Of a stretch of 6,183 bases of DNA, positions 1 through 6,183 are shown in pieces. The notes beneath the pieces were generated by a model, which was not told where the DNA came from, made no database searches, and saw only the letters and a program-made list of their open reading frames with translations. The first letter of the stretch is position 1. Every line of letters starts with the position of its first letter. The stretch covers positions 1 through 6,183 of the forward strand of contig CAYNGH010000185.1 of NCBI GenBank assembly GCA_964396845.1. Direction: 5' to 3'. The position numbers and the translations under genes are program-made. The stretch comes from CAYNGH01 sp964396845. Lineage in GTDB: Bacteria > Vulcanimicrobiota > JAJTBE01 > CAYNGH01.

Positions 1-1175
1 GATCCAACGAGGTTCAGGCATACCTGGACAAATACGTGTTTGGAATGCGCTGGGACGAAGAGGACATCCCAGTGATCAATCCTTCTCCCGACCCTTCTCT
101 CGACCCTTCTCCCACCATGACTCCCGTCAACTTTACCCAGAGATTTCCATTTTCTGGTGATCGACAGGCAGAGGAATATCCTCATACAGCTCTTTATAAG
201 ACCGCAGTTTACGACGACGGCGCCGGCAACAAGGTCCTCTATGTGACGGATCCTGACCAGGGCAGTGTTTTTAAGATTGTCAACGACGGCGATGTGGAGA
301 TATTCTATCAGTCGGATTATGTTGACACTACCAGACAGGAAGGCCCCGGATACATCTGGCCCATAGGAATTGCTGTTGACAAATCAGGCCGGGTATATGT
401 TTCTGATGCTTACTATGGACAAATCCTTGTTTTCAGCCCCAACGGAGAATGGATTGCCAGCACCGAGATGCTGACAAATAACAAAACCAGAGGCCGCGGT
501 GCTGCTGATTCCATTGCTGTTTACGACAACGGCACCACCCAGACTGTTTACTTCAACGACTACAGATACATTTTCAGGACCACCTTCAACGGCGAATCCT
601 TTACAATTCCAACATTGTGGAAGGAATATAGCTCCAGCTATCCTACTTACAATTACCTCACATCCCTGGCAGTGGACTCTTCCGGAAACGTGTATGTGGG
701 AGTGCTGGAAGAATATGATTACCTGGATGCTAACGCCCATGAAGTCAATGGTTATTATTACAATGCCAGGATTGATAAATTCGCCTCGGGAGGAGCCATC
801 CTGAACAAAATATACGGTTCGGAAATGGAAGGCGGTAACTTCTATTTTGTGACTGCCCTTGCCGTGGACAAGAATAACAACCTCTTCGCCGCGGACACCA
901 ATTCAGTATTCCGGTATGGATCAAAAACCAGTTCCTCAACGGATTCGGTGAGCCGTATAATGGAGTTTGACGCCGACGGCAACTATATCACCAAGTTCGG
1001 CCAGTATGGACAGGGATTCCCCTACATCTACCTTGAAGATCGCCAATACAACGAAGACGGCGAACTGACCCTGCCCATGGGTCTGGCGGTGGATCAGGAT
1101 CGCTCGGTTTATGTGAGTGATGTTTACGGAGTCAGCATCCAGAAGTTTGTTCTGGATCTGGAAACCGACCAGTAA
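1..1175 (+). CDS. NHL-repeat beta-propeller protein, 5' end missing
   Basis: The reading frame is open from base 3 to the TAA at 1173-1175, so this is the C-terminal part of a longer protein. The GTG at 36 and the ATGs at 45 and 117 lack a convincing ribosome binding site, and about 11 further sensible codons precede 36. Counting from GTG 36 (379 residues), residues 16-30 form a Pro/Asp/Ser/Thr linker. From about residue 54 there are some six NHL-like blades, with typical cores such as GIAVDKSGRVYVSD (111-124), LAVDSSGNVYVG (211-222), LAVDKNNNLFAAD (275-287) and GLAVDQDRSVYVSD (349-362). NHL propellers are generally binding platforms, often on extracytoplasmic proteins, and the linker suggests that this one is tethered to an upstream domain. 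No signal peptide or anchor is visible because the N-terminus is outside the window. The ligand is unknown. The blade assignment is good; location and role are inference. Confidence 0.85.
   Translation, partial: SNEVQAYLDKYVFGMRWDEEDIPVINPSPDPSLDPSPTMTPVNFTQRFPFSGDRQAEEYPHTALYKTAVYDDGAGNKVLYVTDPDQGSVFKIVNDGDVEIFYQSDYVDTTRQEGPGYIWPIGIAVDKSGRVYVSDAYYGQILVFSPNGEWIASTEMLTNNKTRGRGAADSIAVYDNGTTQTVYFNDYRYIFRTTFNGESFTIPTLWKEYSSSYPTYNYLTSLAVDSSGNVYVGVLEEYDYLDANAHEVNGYYYNARIDKFASGGAILNKIYGSEMEGGNFYFVTALAVDKNNNLFAADTNSVFRYGSKTSSSTDSVSRIMEFDADGNYITKFGQYGQGFPYIYLEDRQYNEDGELTLPMGLAVDQDRSVYVSDVYGVSIQKFVLDLETDQ
81..116 (+). repeat. Three 12-bp tandem repeats coding a PSPD-type linker
   Basis: Three consecutive 12-bp units (81-92, 93-104, 105-116) follow the pattern CCTTCTCYCGAC. 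The second unit differs from the first at one base and the third diverges at its last codon. They encode P-S-P-D, P-S-L-D and P-S-P-T, a rigid, extended spacer before the propeller. In-frame 12-bp units of this kind can change copy number without breaking the frame. Confidence 0.8.
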
Positions 1176-1200
1176 TATCACAACCATTAGAAGCTATCGA

Positions 1201-1230
1201 GGGTCTGTCATATGGCAGGCCCTTTTTTTT
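1201..1230 (+). terminator. Rho-independent terminator after the NHL gene
   Basis: The arms GGGTCTGTC (1201-1209) and GGCAGGCCC (1214-1222) form a 9-bp stem with two G-U pairs, closed by the 4-base loop ATAT. Eight consecutive T residues (1223-1230) follow directly. It begins 25 bp after the NHL stop codon and is oriented to end that transcript, separating it from the downstream pump gene. Confidence 0.9.
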
Positions 1231-1247
1231 ACCCTTAAATAGCTTTC

Positions 1248-1289
1248 TGCCGGGACGGCATAGAATCGATTCATCCCCGGCAACCGGCA
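1248..1289. repeat. Nested inverted repeats in the spacer upstream of the ATPase
   Basis: Several overlapping dyads lie here. TGCCGGG (1248-1254) is the perfect inverse of CCCGGCA (1276-1282). TGCCG (1248-1252) also pairs with CGGCA (1256-1260) across 3 bases. GAATCGATTC (1263-1272) is a perfect 10-bp palindrome inside the larger loop. CCGGCA occurs twice (1277-1282 and 1284-1289), so the left arm has alternative partners. No T tract follows, so this is not an ordinary terminator. It lies about 50 bp upstream of the candidate ATPase promoter and could be a protein-binding site, but no function is demonstrated. Confidence 0.5.
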
Positions 1290-1341
1290 AAGGAATTCCA
1301 GGTTAGAAAATGAATTTAAAACAAACCGCATCTCCTGAAGA

Positions 1342-1370
1342 TTGATAACCCTCACGAGGATGTGGATTAT
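1342..1370 (+). promoter_or_regulatory. Candidate sigma70-type promoter of the P-type ATPase gene
   Basis: TTGATA (1342-1347, 5 of 6 consensus bases) is followed after a 17-bp spacer by GATTAT (1365-1370, 4 of 6). Transcription would start near 1377, giving a leader of roughly 29 bases. The location is sensible, after the upstream terminator and just before the ribosome binding site, but the -10 box is imperfect and nothing else supports it. Confidence 0.4.
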
Positions 1371-1392
1371 CCGAATGTTAAGAATATCAGCC

Positions 1393-1396
1393 GGAG
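1393..1396 (+). promoter_or_regulatory. Ribosome binding site of the P-type ATPase gene
   Basis: GGAG lies 9 bases before the ATG at 1406. It supports this start over the out-of-frame ATG at 1399, which is only 2 bases from the motif. Confidence 0.7.
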
Positions 1397-1405
1397 CAAT
1401 GCATT

Positions 1406-4132
1406 ATGAACAGGGTTGAAGAAAAGACAATCAAAACAGGGGCATTGACAAATCCCCATTCCCTCTCGGTGGAAGAAACTGCCCGCAAGCTGGGAACAGA
1501 CCTGGAAAAGGGCATGTCGTCCCAGGAAGCAAAGGAACGGATAGAAAAATTCGGCCCCAACACCATGGAGCCGGAAAAATCGGTTTCTCACCTTGAGGTT
1601 CTCATAAAACAGCTTCATAATCCCCTGGTATATCTTCTCTTTGCCGCGGCGGGAATATCTTATTTTACCGGCCATATGGCAGATGCGGTTATTATTGCTG
1701 TGGTGGTGGTGTTAAATACCATACTGGGTTTTGCCCAGGAGCTAAAAGCAGAAAAAGCCCTGGAAGCCCTCCACAAGATGTCCGCTCTTCATGCCCTTGT
1801 GATAAGGGATGGCCGGGTTGTTAAGATTGATGCATCGGATGTGGCCATAGGGGACGTACTGGTTCTGGAAACCGGAGAGAGAGTCGCCGCGGATGCCAGG
1901 ATAATCGCCTCGGAGCAGTTGGAAGTTGATGAGTCGGCTTTGACCGGAGAGTCGGAGCATATCCACAAGACCCCGGAAATCCTCGGTGAAGACACAGCCC
2001 TTGCCGACAGGAAGAATATGATCTGGATGTCCTCCCCCATAACTTCAGGCCGGGGCAGGGCCGTGGTGACCGCAGTGGCTATGGATACGGAAATGGGCAA
2101 GATTGCAACCCAGGTGAGATCCACCGATCGGGATTCGACTCCGCTTCAGAAAAAAATGGAGAAGCTGAGCCTCTATCTGGGAATCGGCGGTGTCGGCCTC
2201 TCCTTTGGAGTGTTTCTTTTAGGGATCCTCAAGGGTTATGAAACGGTGGAGATGCTTCTTTTTGCCGTTGCCGTAGCAGTATCGGCAATACCCGAGGGAC
2301 TCCCTGCAGTGATCAGCATCACCCTCGCCCTGGGGGTTCAGAGGATGGTTCAGAAGAACGCCATTGTCAGGAGTATGCCTGCAGTGGAAACCCTGGGGTC
2401 AACCACGGTGATCTGCTCCGACAAGACCGGCACTATAACCTGCAACGAAATGACCGTCACCGACATATGGACTCCCGACGGACACTGGAATGTTTCCGGC
2501 CCCGGATATGAACCTTCCGGGGAGATCCTGACCCGGGATAACAACAATAGTGTTGATCTGGCCCGCCTGCCCCTTAGCCTGAAAAAGATTCTCACCATCG
2601 GCAAGCTGGCGGGAAATGCCCGGCTGAACCAGAAGGAGGGGAGATGGATTGTGGAGGGGAACCCCACCGAGGGAGCACTTCTGGCAGTTTCCCTGAAGGC
2701 GGGAATAGACTACGAAGAACTGGGCTACGGCTCAAGAATTGCCGAGATACCCTTTTCCAGCAAGGCCAAATACATGGCGGTCATGTATCCCGGAAGGGAA
2801 GAAGAAACCAGTGTCATCCTGGCAAAGGGCGCTCCGGACCGGCTGTTGAACTTCTGCTCCCACGTAATCAAAGATGGTGAAGTGATCCCTCTGGATCAGG
2901 ATGCAAAGGATGAAATCAGAAAGATTAACACGGATTATGCAGACAGAGCACTCCGGGTGGTGGCAGGGGCTTTTCGCAAGGTTCCTGCAGGGACTCAGCT
3001 TACGAAAGATACCGCGGAAAATGAACTGATATTTGCTGGGTTATGGGGACTGATGGATCCTCCCCGGCAGGAGGCGAAAGAGGCAATAAAAGCCGCCCAG
3101 GAAGCAGGGATCAAGATTGTCATGATAACCGGAGATCAAGCCCCCACCGCGACGGCCATCGCAAGGCAGGTGGGCATATCCTCCCAGGATACCCAGGCAG
3201 TCCCCGGCAGGGACATTGACCATATGGACCAGGATCAGCTGGCGGATGCCGCCCTTTCAAAAAGGGTTTTTGCCAGGGTTACTCCTTCCCACAAGCTGAG
3301 AATCATGCAGGCCCTGAAGAAACGGGGACATGTGGTGGCCATGACCGGCGACGGGGTGAACGATGCTCCTGCCTTGAAAGGGGCCGATATCGGCATCGCC
3401 ATGGGCAAGGCGGGGACAGAAGTGGCAAGAGAAGCTGCGGATATGATCCTTGCCGATGACAACTTTGCCACTATTGTCAAAGCGGTGGAGGAAGGCAGGG
3501 TGATATTCTCCAACCTGAGAAGAACCGTATTTTTCCTCCTGACAACCAACCTTGCGGAGATTCTTATTCTGGGTCTTGCCCTCTTGCTGAATTATCCCAT
3601 TCCCCTGACCGCAGCGATGATCCTGTGGATTAATCTGGTCACCGACGGAGCCTGCACCATTCCTCTGGGAGTGGAACCCAGGCATTGGAATGTCCTCAAG
3701 GATCCCCCCAGAGATGTCAGGGAAGGAATAATCAACCCCTACTTCCTGAGAAGAATGATAGTTCTTTCAATAGTAATGATTGCCGGGACCCTGATCCTGT
3801 TTCGTTATGAAATGGGAGTCACCTATGCCGGGCATGCCAGCACCATCGCCTTTACCACTCTGGCAGCTTTTCAGTGGTTTCAGGCTTTCAATGCCAGGGC
3901 TACCTACAATTCCATATTGTCGGTGGGGCTTTTTACCAACGGCTGGCTGATCCTTGGGGTTGCCGTGGCGGTGGTTCTTCAGCTCTTTGCGGTATATACA
4001 ACAATGGGACAGAACCTGTTCGGTACTGTCCCGTTGTCCCTGAATGACTGGCTGATAATTCTGCCTGTTACCGCTTCCATTGTGGCGGTGGATGAGATAT
4101 TCAAAAAACTGAAGCTTTACGGCAAAAGATAA
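1406..4132 (+). CDS. P2-type cation-translocating ATPase (SERCA/PMCA-like, probable Ca2+ pump)
   Basis: This 908-residue membrane pump should use ATP to move a cation, most likely Ca2+, across the cytoplasmic membrane. The domain order is complete. It runs from a cation-ATPase N-terminal region (15-65) through M1-M2 (about 70-112), an actuator with TGES (180-183), M3-M4 (about 256-305) with PEGLP (296-300), and the DKTGT site with phosphorylated Asp339. The nucleotide domain follows (F450, K455, KGAP 474-477), then DPPR (551-554), MITGD (573-577) and TGDGVND (647-653), and M5-M10 (about 705-898). Likely ion ligands are Glu297 in M4, Asn715 and Glu718 in M5, and Asn743, Thr746 and Asp747 in M6. 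The position of SERCA Glu908 in M8 appears to be Gln823. No metal-binding N-terminal domain is present, which argues against heavy-metal P1B pumps. There is no C-terminal regulatory tail. The gene has its own promoter region and converges on pyk. The class is certain; the transported ion (Ca2+ rather than Na+, Mn2+ or another) is inferred. Confidence 0.95.
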   Translation: MNRVEEKTIKTGALTNPHSLSVEETARKLGTDLEKGMSSQEAKERIEKFGPNTMEPEKSVSHLEVLIKQLHNPLVYLLFAAAGISYFTGHMADAVIIAVVVVLNTILGFAQELKAEKALEALHKMSALHALVIRDGRVVKIDASDVAIGDVLVLETGERVAADARIIASEQLEVDESALTGESEHIHKTPEILGEDTALADRKNMIWMSSPITSGRGRAVVTAVAMDTEMGKIATQVRSTDRDSTPLQKKMEKLSLYLGIGGVGLSFGVFLLGILKGYETVEMLLFAVAVAVSAIPEGLPAVISITLALGVQRMVQKNAIVRSMPAVETLGSTTVICSDKTGTITCNEMTVTDIWTPDGHWNVSGPGYEPSGEILTRDNNNSVDLARLPLSLKKILTIGKLAGNARLNQKEGRWIVEGNPTEGALLAVSLKAGIDYEELGYGSRIAEIPFSSKAKYMAVMYPGREEETSVILAKGAPDRLLNFCSHVIKDGEVIPLDQDAKDEIRKINTDYADRALRVVAGAFRKVPAGTQLTKDTAENELIFAGLWGLMDPPRQEAKEAIKAAQEAGIKIVMITGDQAPTATAIARQVGISSQDTQAVPGRDIDHMDQDQLADAALSKRVFARVTPSHKLRIMQALKKRGHVVAMTGDGVNDAPALKGADIGIAMGKAGTEVAREAADMILADDNFATIVKAVEEGRVIFSNLRRTVFFLLTTNLAEILILGLALLLNYPIPLTAAMILWINLVTDGACTIPLGVEPRHWNVLKDPPRDVREGIINPYFLRRMIVLSIVMIAGTLILFRYEMGVTYAGHASTIAFTTLAAFQWFQAFNARATYNSILSVGLFTNGWLILGVAVAVVLQLFAVYTTMGQNLFGTVPLSLNDWLIILPVTASIVAVDEIFKKLKLYGKR

Positions 4133-4147
4133 GGATCTTTATTTGCC
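4121..4147. repeat. Inverted repeat spanning both convergent stop codons
   Basis: GGCAAAAGAT (4121-4130) pairs with ATCTT (4135-4139) and TTGCC (4143-4147), giving two 5-bp helices with a 3-base bulge and an AAGG loop. The TAA of the ATPase gene (4130-4132) and the TAA of pyk (4139-4141) both lie within it. No T tract follows on either strand, so its value as a bidirectional terminator is doubtful. Confidence 0.4.
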
Positions 4148-5881
4148 CGACTTGGGGCCGTAAATGATTCCCCTTTCCGGTTCCATGGTGAGGATCTGTC
4201 CCGGGAAGAAGGCTTCCATGGCGTTGGGAACTCCCAGAATGCCGGGGATTTCGAAACGTTCACAGAAGAACTCCCCATAGGAGCCGTCGCCACCCTCCTG
4301 GGAGATGATCCCCCCGGCCCGTTTTGCAATGGACACAAGGGAATCTTCCACCCGCTTGACCACCAGAATATCCCCCTTGTCCAGGCAGTTTATGGCATCT
4401 TCTGTACTCCGGGCCAGACATACCTTGCCGGTGACGTTTTTCATCGGCCCCACCCCGGTCCCCCTGAGAAACACGTGCCCCAGCACCTCCACCTTGATCA
4501 TGTTGGTGCTACCCTTGACCATTGCAGGGATTCCCGCAGTGGTTACCACCAGATCCCCCGCCTTGACAATTCCTGAAGCCAATGCAGCTTCGTTGGCGTT
4601 TTCCAGCATCCTGTCGGTGTCCGGGGTCATCTCCACCAGAAGGGGGATCACACCCCAGGAGAGTTTCATCCGCCTCTGGGTTTCCGGTGAATAGGTGATG
4701 GCCAGGATGGGTGCGTTGGGCTTGTAGCGGGATACCAGCCGGGCAGTGCGTCCGGAATCGGTGAGAACAAGAATCCCCCTGGCGGACAGTTCCTCGGAAA
4801 TGTTGCAGGTGGCCTCGGAGATGGAATCCACCACGTTATGATGGGAGGGATACCGGGGATGGGGGGATTTTTCCATCAGGGCTTCCGTGGAGAGGCATAT
4901 CTTGTCCATGGTTTTGACGGCTTCCACGGGGTATTTCCCTGATGCGGTTTCTCCCGACAGCATCACGGCATCGGTTCCGTCCAGCATTGCGTTGGCGATG
5001 TCGGTCACCTCGGCCCGGGTGGGGATGGGGTTACGAATCATGGAGTCCAGCATCTGGGTTGCGGTGATGACAGGCTTGCTCATCTGGTTGCACTTGCGGA
5101 TGATCTCTTTTTGAATCAGGGGGACCTTCTCGATGGGGGTTTCTATCCCCAGATCCCCCCGGGCTACCATTGCCCCGTCGGCAGCGGTGAGGATCTCTTC
5201 CAGATTGTTCACTGCCTCTTGTTTTTCTATTTTGGCGATTATGGGAATAAACCGGTCGTTATCCTCGAGGATCTTCTTCAGCTCCCGGATGTCCGAGGGC
5301 CTCCTGACAAAGGACAATGCTATGAAGTCCACTCCTAATTCCATTCCCAGGGCCAGGTCTTCCTTGTCCTTGGGAGTAAGGGCGGATATGGAGAGATCCG
5401 ATCCCGGAAGGTTGACTCCCTTGTTGCTGGTTATTCGGCCTCCGATTTTCACCCGGCACATTACCCGGTCTTCTGCCACATGATCCACCTCAAGATGAAT
5501 CATCCCATCGTCGATGAGAACCGGTTCCCCGGGTTTGAGATCCCGGGCCAGCTCTTCATAGGAAACATACAGGAGATCCGGCGTCGAATCCACCTTCTGT
5601 CCCGTCAGGGCGATAATACTGTCTTCTTTCAGCATGAAGCCGTCGCCGGGGATCTCCCCCAGGCGGATCTTAGGCCCGCAAAGATCCTGAAGGATGGCAA
5701 CTGTTGAGCCCATCTCTTCTGACACTTCCCGGATTCGATGATAAACTTCCCGGTGGCTTTTGTGGTCGCCGTGGGAAAAATTGAGCCGGGCCACATCCAT
5801 CCCCGCGTCGATGATTTTTCTTAATGTATCCCGATCCCAGCAGGCGGGGCCTATGGTGCAGACTATCTTTGTCTTGGTCAT
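4139..5881 (-). CDS. pyk: Pyruvate kinase with extra C-terminal PEP-utilizer-like domain
   Basis: This enzyme transfers phosphate from phosphoenolpyruvate to ADP, making pyruvate and ATP in the last step of glycolysis, in the cytoplasm. Its 580 residues exceed the core of about 470. The TIM-barrel A domain carries Arg32, NFSHG (34-38), Asp66, the catalytic Lys217, the metal ligands Glu219 and Asp243, Thr275 in ATQML, and LSGETASGKYP (308-318). The B domain spans about 75-165 and the C domain about 345-470. Residues 475-580 resemble the PEP-utilizer mobile domain found as an extra C-terminal domain in Bacillus-type enzymes, but the usual SHAA segment reads SYGE (534-537), without the histidine. 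The loop DLCGPKIRL (66-74) has Lys71 where K+-dependent enzymes have Glu, which suggests K+ independence. The start at 5881 has a well-spaced AAGGAG. The gene converges on the cation pump and seems to be transcribed from its own promoter. The identification is secure. Confidence 0.97.
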   Translation of the reverse strand: MTKTKIVCTIGPACWDRDTLRKIIDAGMDVARLNFSHGDHKSHREVYHRIREVSEEMGSTVAILQDLCGPKIRLGEIPGDGFMLKEDSIIALTGQKVDSTPDLLYVSYEELARDLKPGEPVLIDDGMIHLEVDHVAEDRVMCRVKIGGRITSNKGVNLPGSDLSISALTPKDKEDLALGMELGVDFIALSFVRRPSDIRELKKILEDNDRFIPIIAKIEKQEAVNNLEEILTAADGAMVARGDLGIETPIEKVPLIQKEIIRKCNQMSKPVITATQMLDSMIRNPIPTRAEVTDIANAMLDGTDAVMLSGETASGKYPVEAVKTMDKICLSTEALMEKSPHPRYPSHHNVVDSISEATCNISEELSARGILVLTDSGRTARLVSRYKPNAPILAITYSPETQRRMKLSWGVIPLLVEMTPDTDRMLENANEAALASGIVKAGDLVVTTAGIPAMVKGSTNMIKVEVLGHVFLRGTGVGPMKNVTGKVCLARSTEDAINCLDKGDILVVKRVEDSLVSIAKRAGGIISQEGGDGSYGEFFCERFEIPGILGVPNAMEAFFPGQILTMEPERGIIYGPKSGK

Positions 5882-5888
5882 ATGTATG

Positions 5889-5894
5889 CTCCTT
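5889..5894 (-). promoter_or_regulatory. Ribosome binding site of pyk
   Basis: On the minus strand AAGGAG lies 7 bases upstream of the ATG at 5881, a near-ideal Shine-Dalgarno sequence and spacing. It fixes the start so that the protein begins MTKTKIVCTIGPA, as expected for the family. Confidence 0.9.
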
Positions 5895-5914
5895 GTCGTT
5901 TTTCTTGTAGTTAA

Positions 5915-5923
5915 ATCATACCA
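5915..5923 (-). promoter_or_regulatory. Extended -10 promoter of pyk
   Basis: Read on the minus strand, this is TGGTATGAT: a TATGAT -10 box (5 of 6) preceded by a TG dinucleotide one base away, the extended -10 arrangement. The corresponding -35 position (5938-5943, TCATCA) is poor, which fits a promoter that relies on the TG element. The predicted start is near 5908, leaving a leader of about 27 bases before the ATG. Confidence 0.5.
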
Positions 5924-5939
5924 GGGAAGATCCTCCCTG
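5922..5939. promoter_or_regulatory. Operator-like inverted repeat in the pyk promoter
   Basis: CAGGGA (5922-5927) and TCCCTG (5934-5939) are perfect inverse copies separated by 6 bp. The 18-bp dyad occupies the spacer between the -10 and -35 positions of the predicted pyk promoter, where a bound protein would block or remodel RNA polymerase. It also lies in the divergent spacer shared with the next gene. No regulator is identified. The geometry suits a dimeric repressor, but 6-bp arms can also arise by chance. Confidence 0.4.
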
Positions 5940-6032
5940 ATGAGTCTTTCTTTCCGGTATGCCGAATAAAGGAAAAACCCGCCGGGGAAAAAAACTATTA
6001 TTCAAGGCTGGCAGTTATGCCCCGAAGGAACA

Positions 6033-6183
6033 ATGAAAACCGACAGAATCTTTTTTACATCAATCTTTATGGTTGCCCTCAATGCCGCCGTGGCTTATGG
6101 TGCCCTGCCGGATCTGCCCAGGCAGGAGTTGTGGGTAAAGTTGGTGTCCATGGCAGTAGGGCTGGCGGTGATATACGGCTTTT
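6033..6183 (+). CDS. Putative membrane protein of unknown function, 3' end missing
   Basis: Fifty codons are visible from the ATG at 6033 to the window edge with no stop. The translation starts MKTDRIFFTSIFMVALNAAV, giving a hydrophobic segment at about residues 6-23. A short polar loop (LPDLPRQE) and a second hydrophobic stretch from about residue 34 (VKLVSMAVGLAVIYGF) follow, so it looks like an integral membrane protein with at least two segments. The frame has a stop at 5967-5969 and no other start before 6033. The AAGGA sequence (6025-6029) is only 3 bases from the ATG, closer than usual. It is divergent from pyk across 151 bp. I do not recognise the family, and no function is proposed. 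Confidence 0.6.
   Translation, partial: MKTDRIFFTSIFMVALNAAVAYGALPDLPRQELWVKLVSMAVGLAVIYGF

Noticed and set aside
384..740. A 118-codon open frame on the minus strand inside the NHL gene
   Set aside because: It is fully antisense to conserved NHL blades and has no recognisable protein features.
1310..1345. Eleven-codon upstream ORF (MNLKQTASPED) before the ATPase gene, as a possible leader peptide
   Set aside because: It has no well-placed ribosome binding site, no telling codon content and no coupled attenuator, and it lies upstream of the predicted transcription start.
3257..3685. A 142-codon open frame on the minus strand inside the ATPase gene
   Set aside because: It is antisense to strongly conserved P-type ATPase motifs, and its translation has no recognisable domain. 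It is a by-product of the coding bias of the real gene.
1406..5881. A functional unit linking the cation pump and pyruvate kinase, for example through ion-dependent glycolysis
   Set aside because: The genes are convergent, not co-transcribed, and the pyruvate kinase signature points to K+ independence. Adjacency alone does not support a joint system.
5996..6001. TATTAT as a -10 box for the gene at 6033
   Set aside because: No acceptable -35 sequence lies 16-18 bp upstream (the stretch is A-rich) and there is no TG extension, so the call would rest on one A/T-rich hexamer.
6017..6183. An alternative overlapping frame starting at ATG 6017
   Set aside because: It stays open to the edge, but its translation is Arg/Gly/Cys-rich without a domain and its ATG has no good ribosome binding site. 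The frame from 6033 gives a coherent hydrophobic membrane pattern and has an AAGGA.

Overview
This is a chromosomal-type bacterial window. Genes are densely packed, Shine-Dalgarno sequences are present, there is one clear intrinsic terminator, and G+C looks balanced to slightly high. No transposase, integrase, phage gene, CRISPR array or RNA gene was recognised. The proteins do not settle the phylum: the P2-type cation pump and the lysine-type pyruvate kinase with an extra C-terminal domain would suit a free-living, possibly anaerobic bacterium, but that is only an impression.

Layout: (1) The left edge lies inside a plus-strand gene for an NHL-repeat beta-propeller protein. Its frame is open to base 1, so the true N-terminus is missing. 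A Pro/Asp/Ser linker encoded by three 12-bp repeats joins the missing part to the propeller, and a strong rho-independent terminator follows. (2) A 175-bp spacer carries several nested inverted repeats and a plausible sigma70-type promoter. It leads into a complete 908-residue P2-type cation-translocating ATPase of the SERCA/PMCA-like class. (3) Pyruvate kinase (pyk, 580 residues) lies on the minus strand, tail-to-tail with the pump and only 6 bp from it. (4) A 151-bp divergent spacer holds an extended -10 promoter for pyk with a perfect inverted repeat across its spacer. (5) The right edge cuts a plus-strand gene for a small or N-terminally hydrophobic membrane protein that I do not recognise.

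The pump and pyk are convergent, so they do not share a transcript, and nothing shows that they work together. I see no clearly new multi-gene system. The points most worth checking are in the proteins and their control regions. The pyruvate kinase has a K+-independent-type active-site signature and a PEP-utilizer-like C-terminal domain that has lost its phosphorylatable histidine. The pump mixes SERCA-like M5/M6 ligands with a PMCA-like glutamine in M8. The pyk promoter contains an operator-like dyad.
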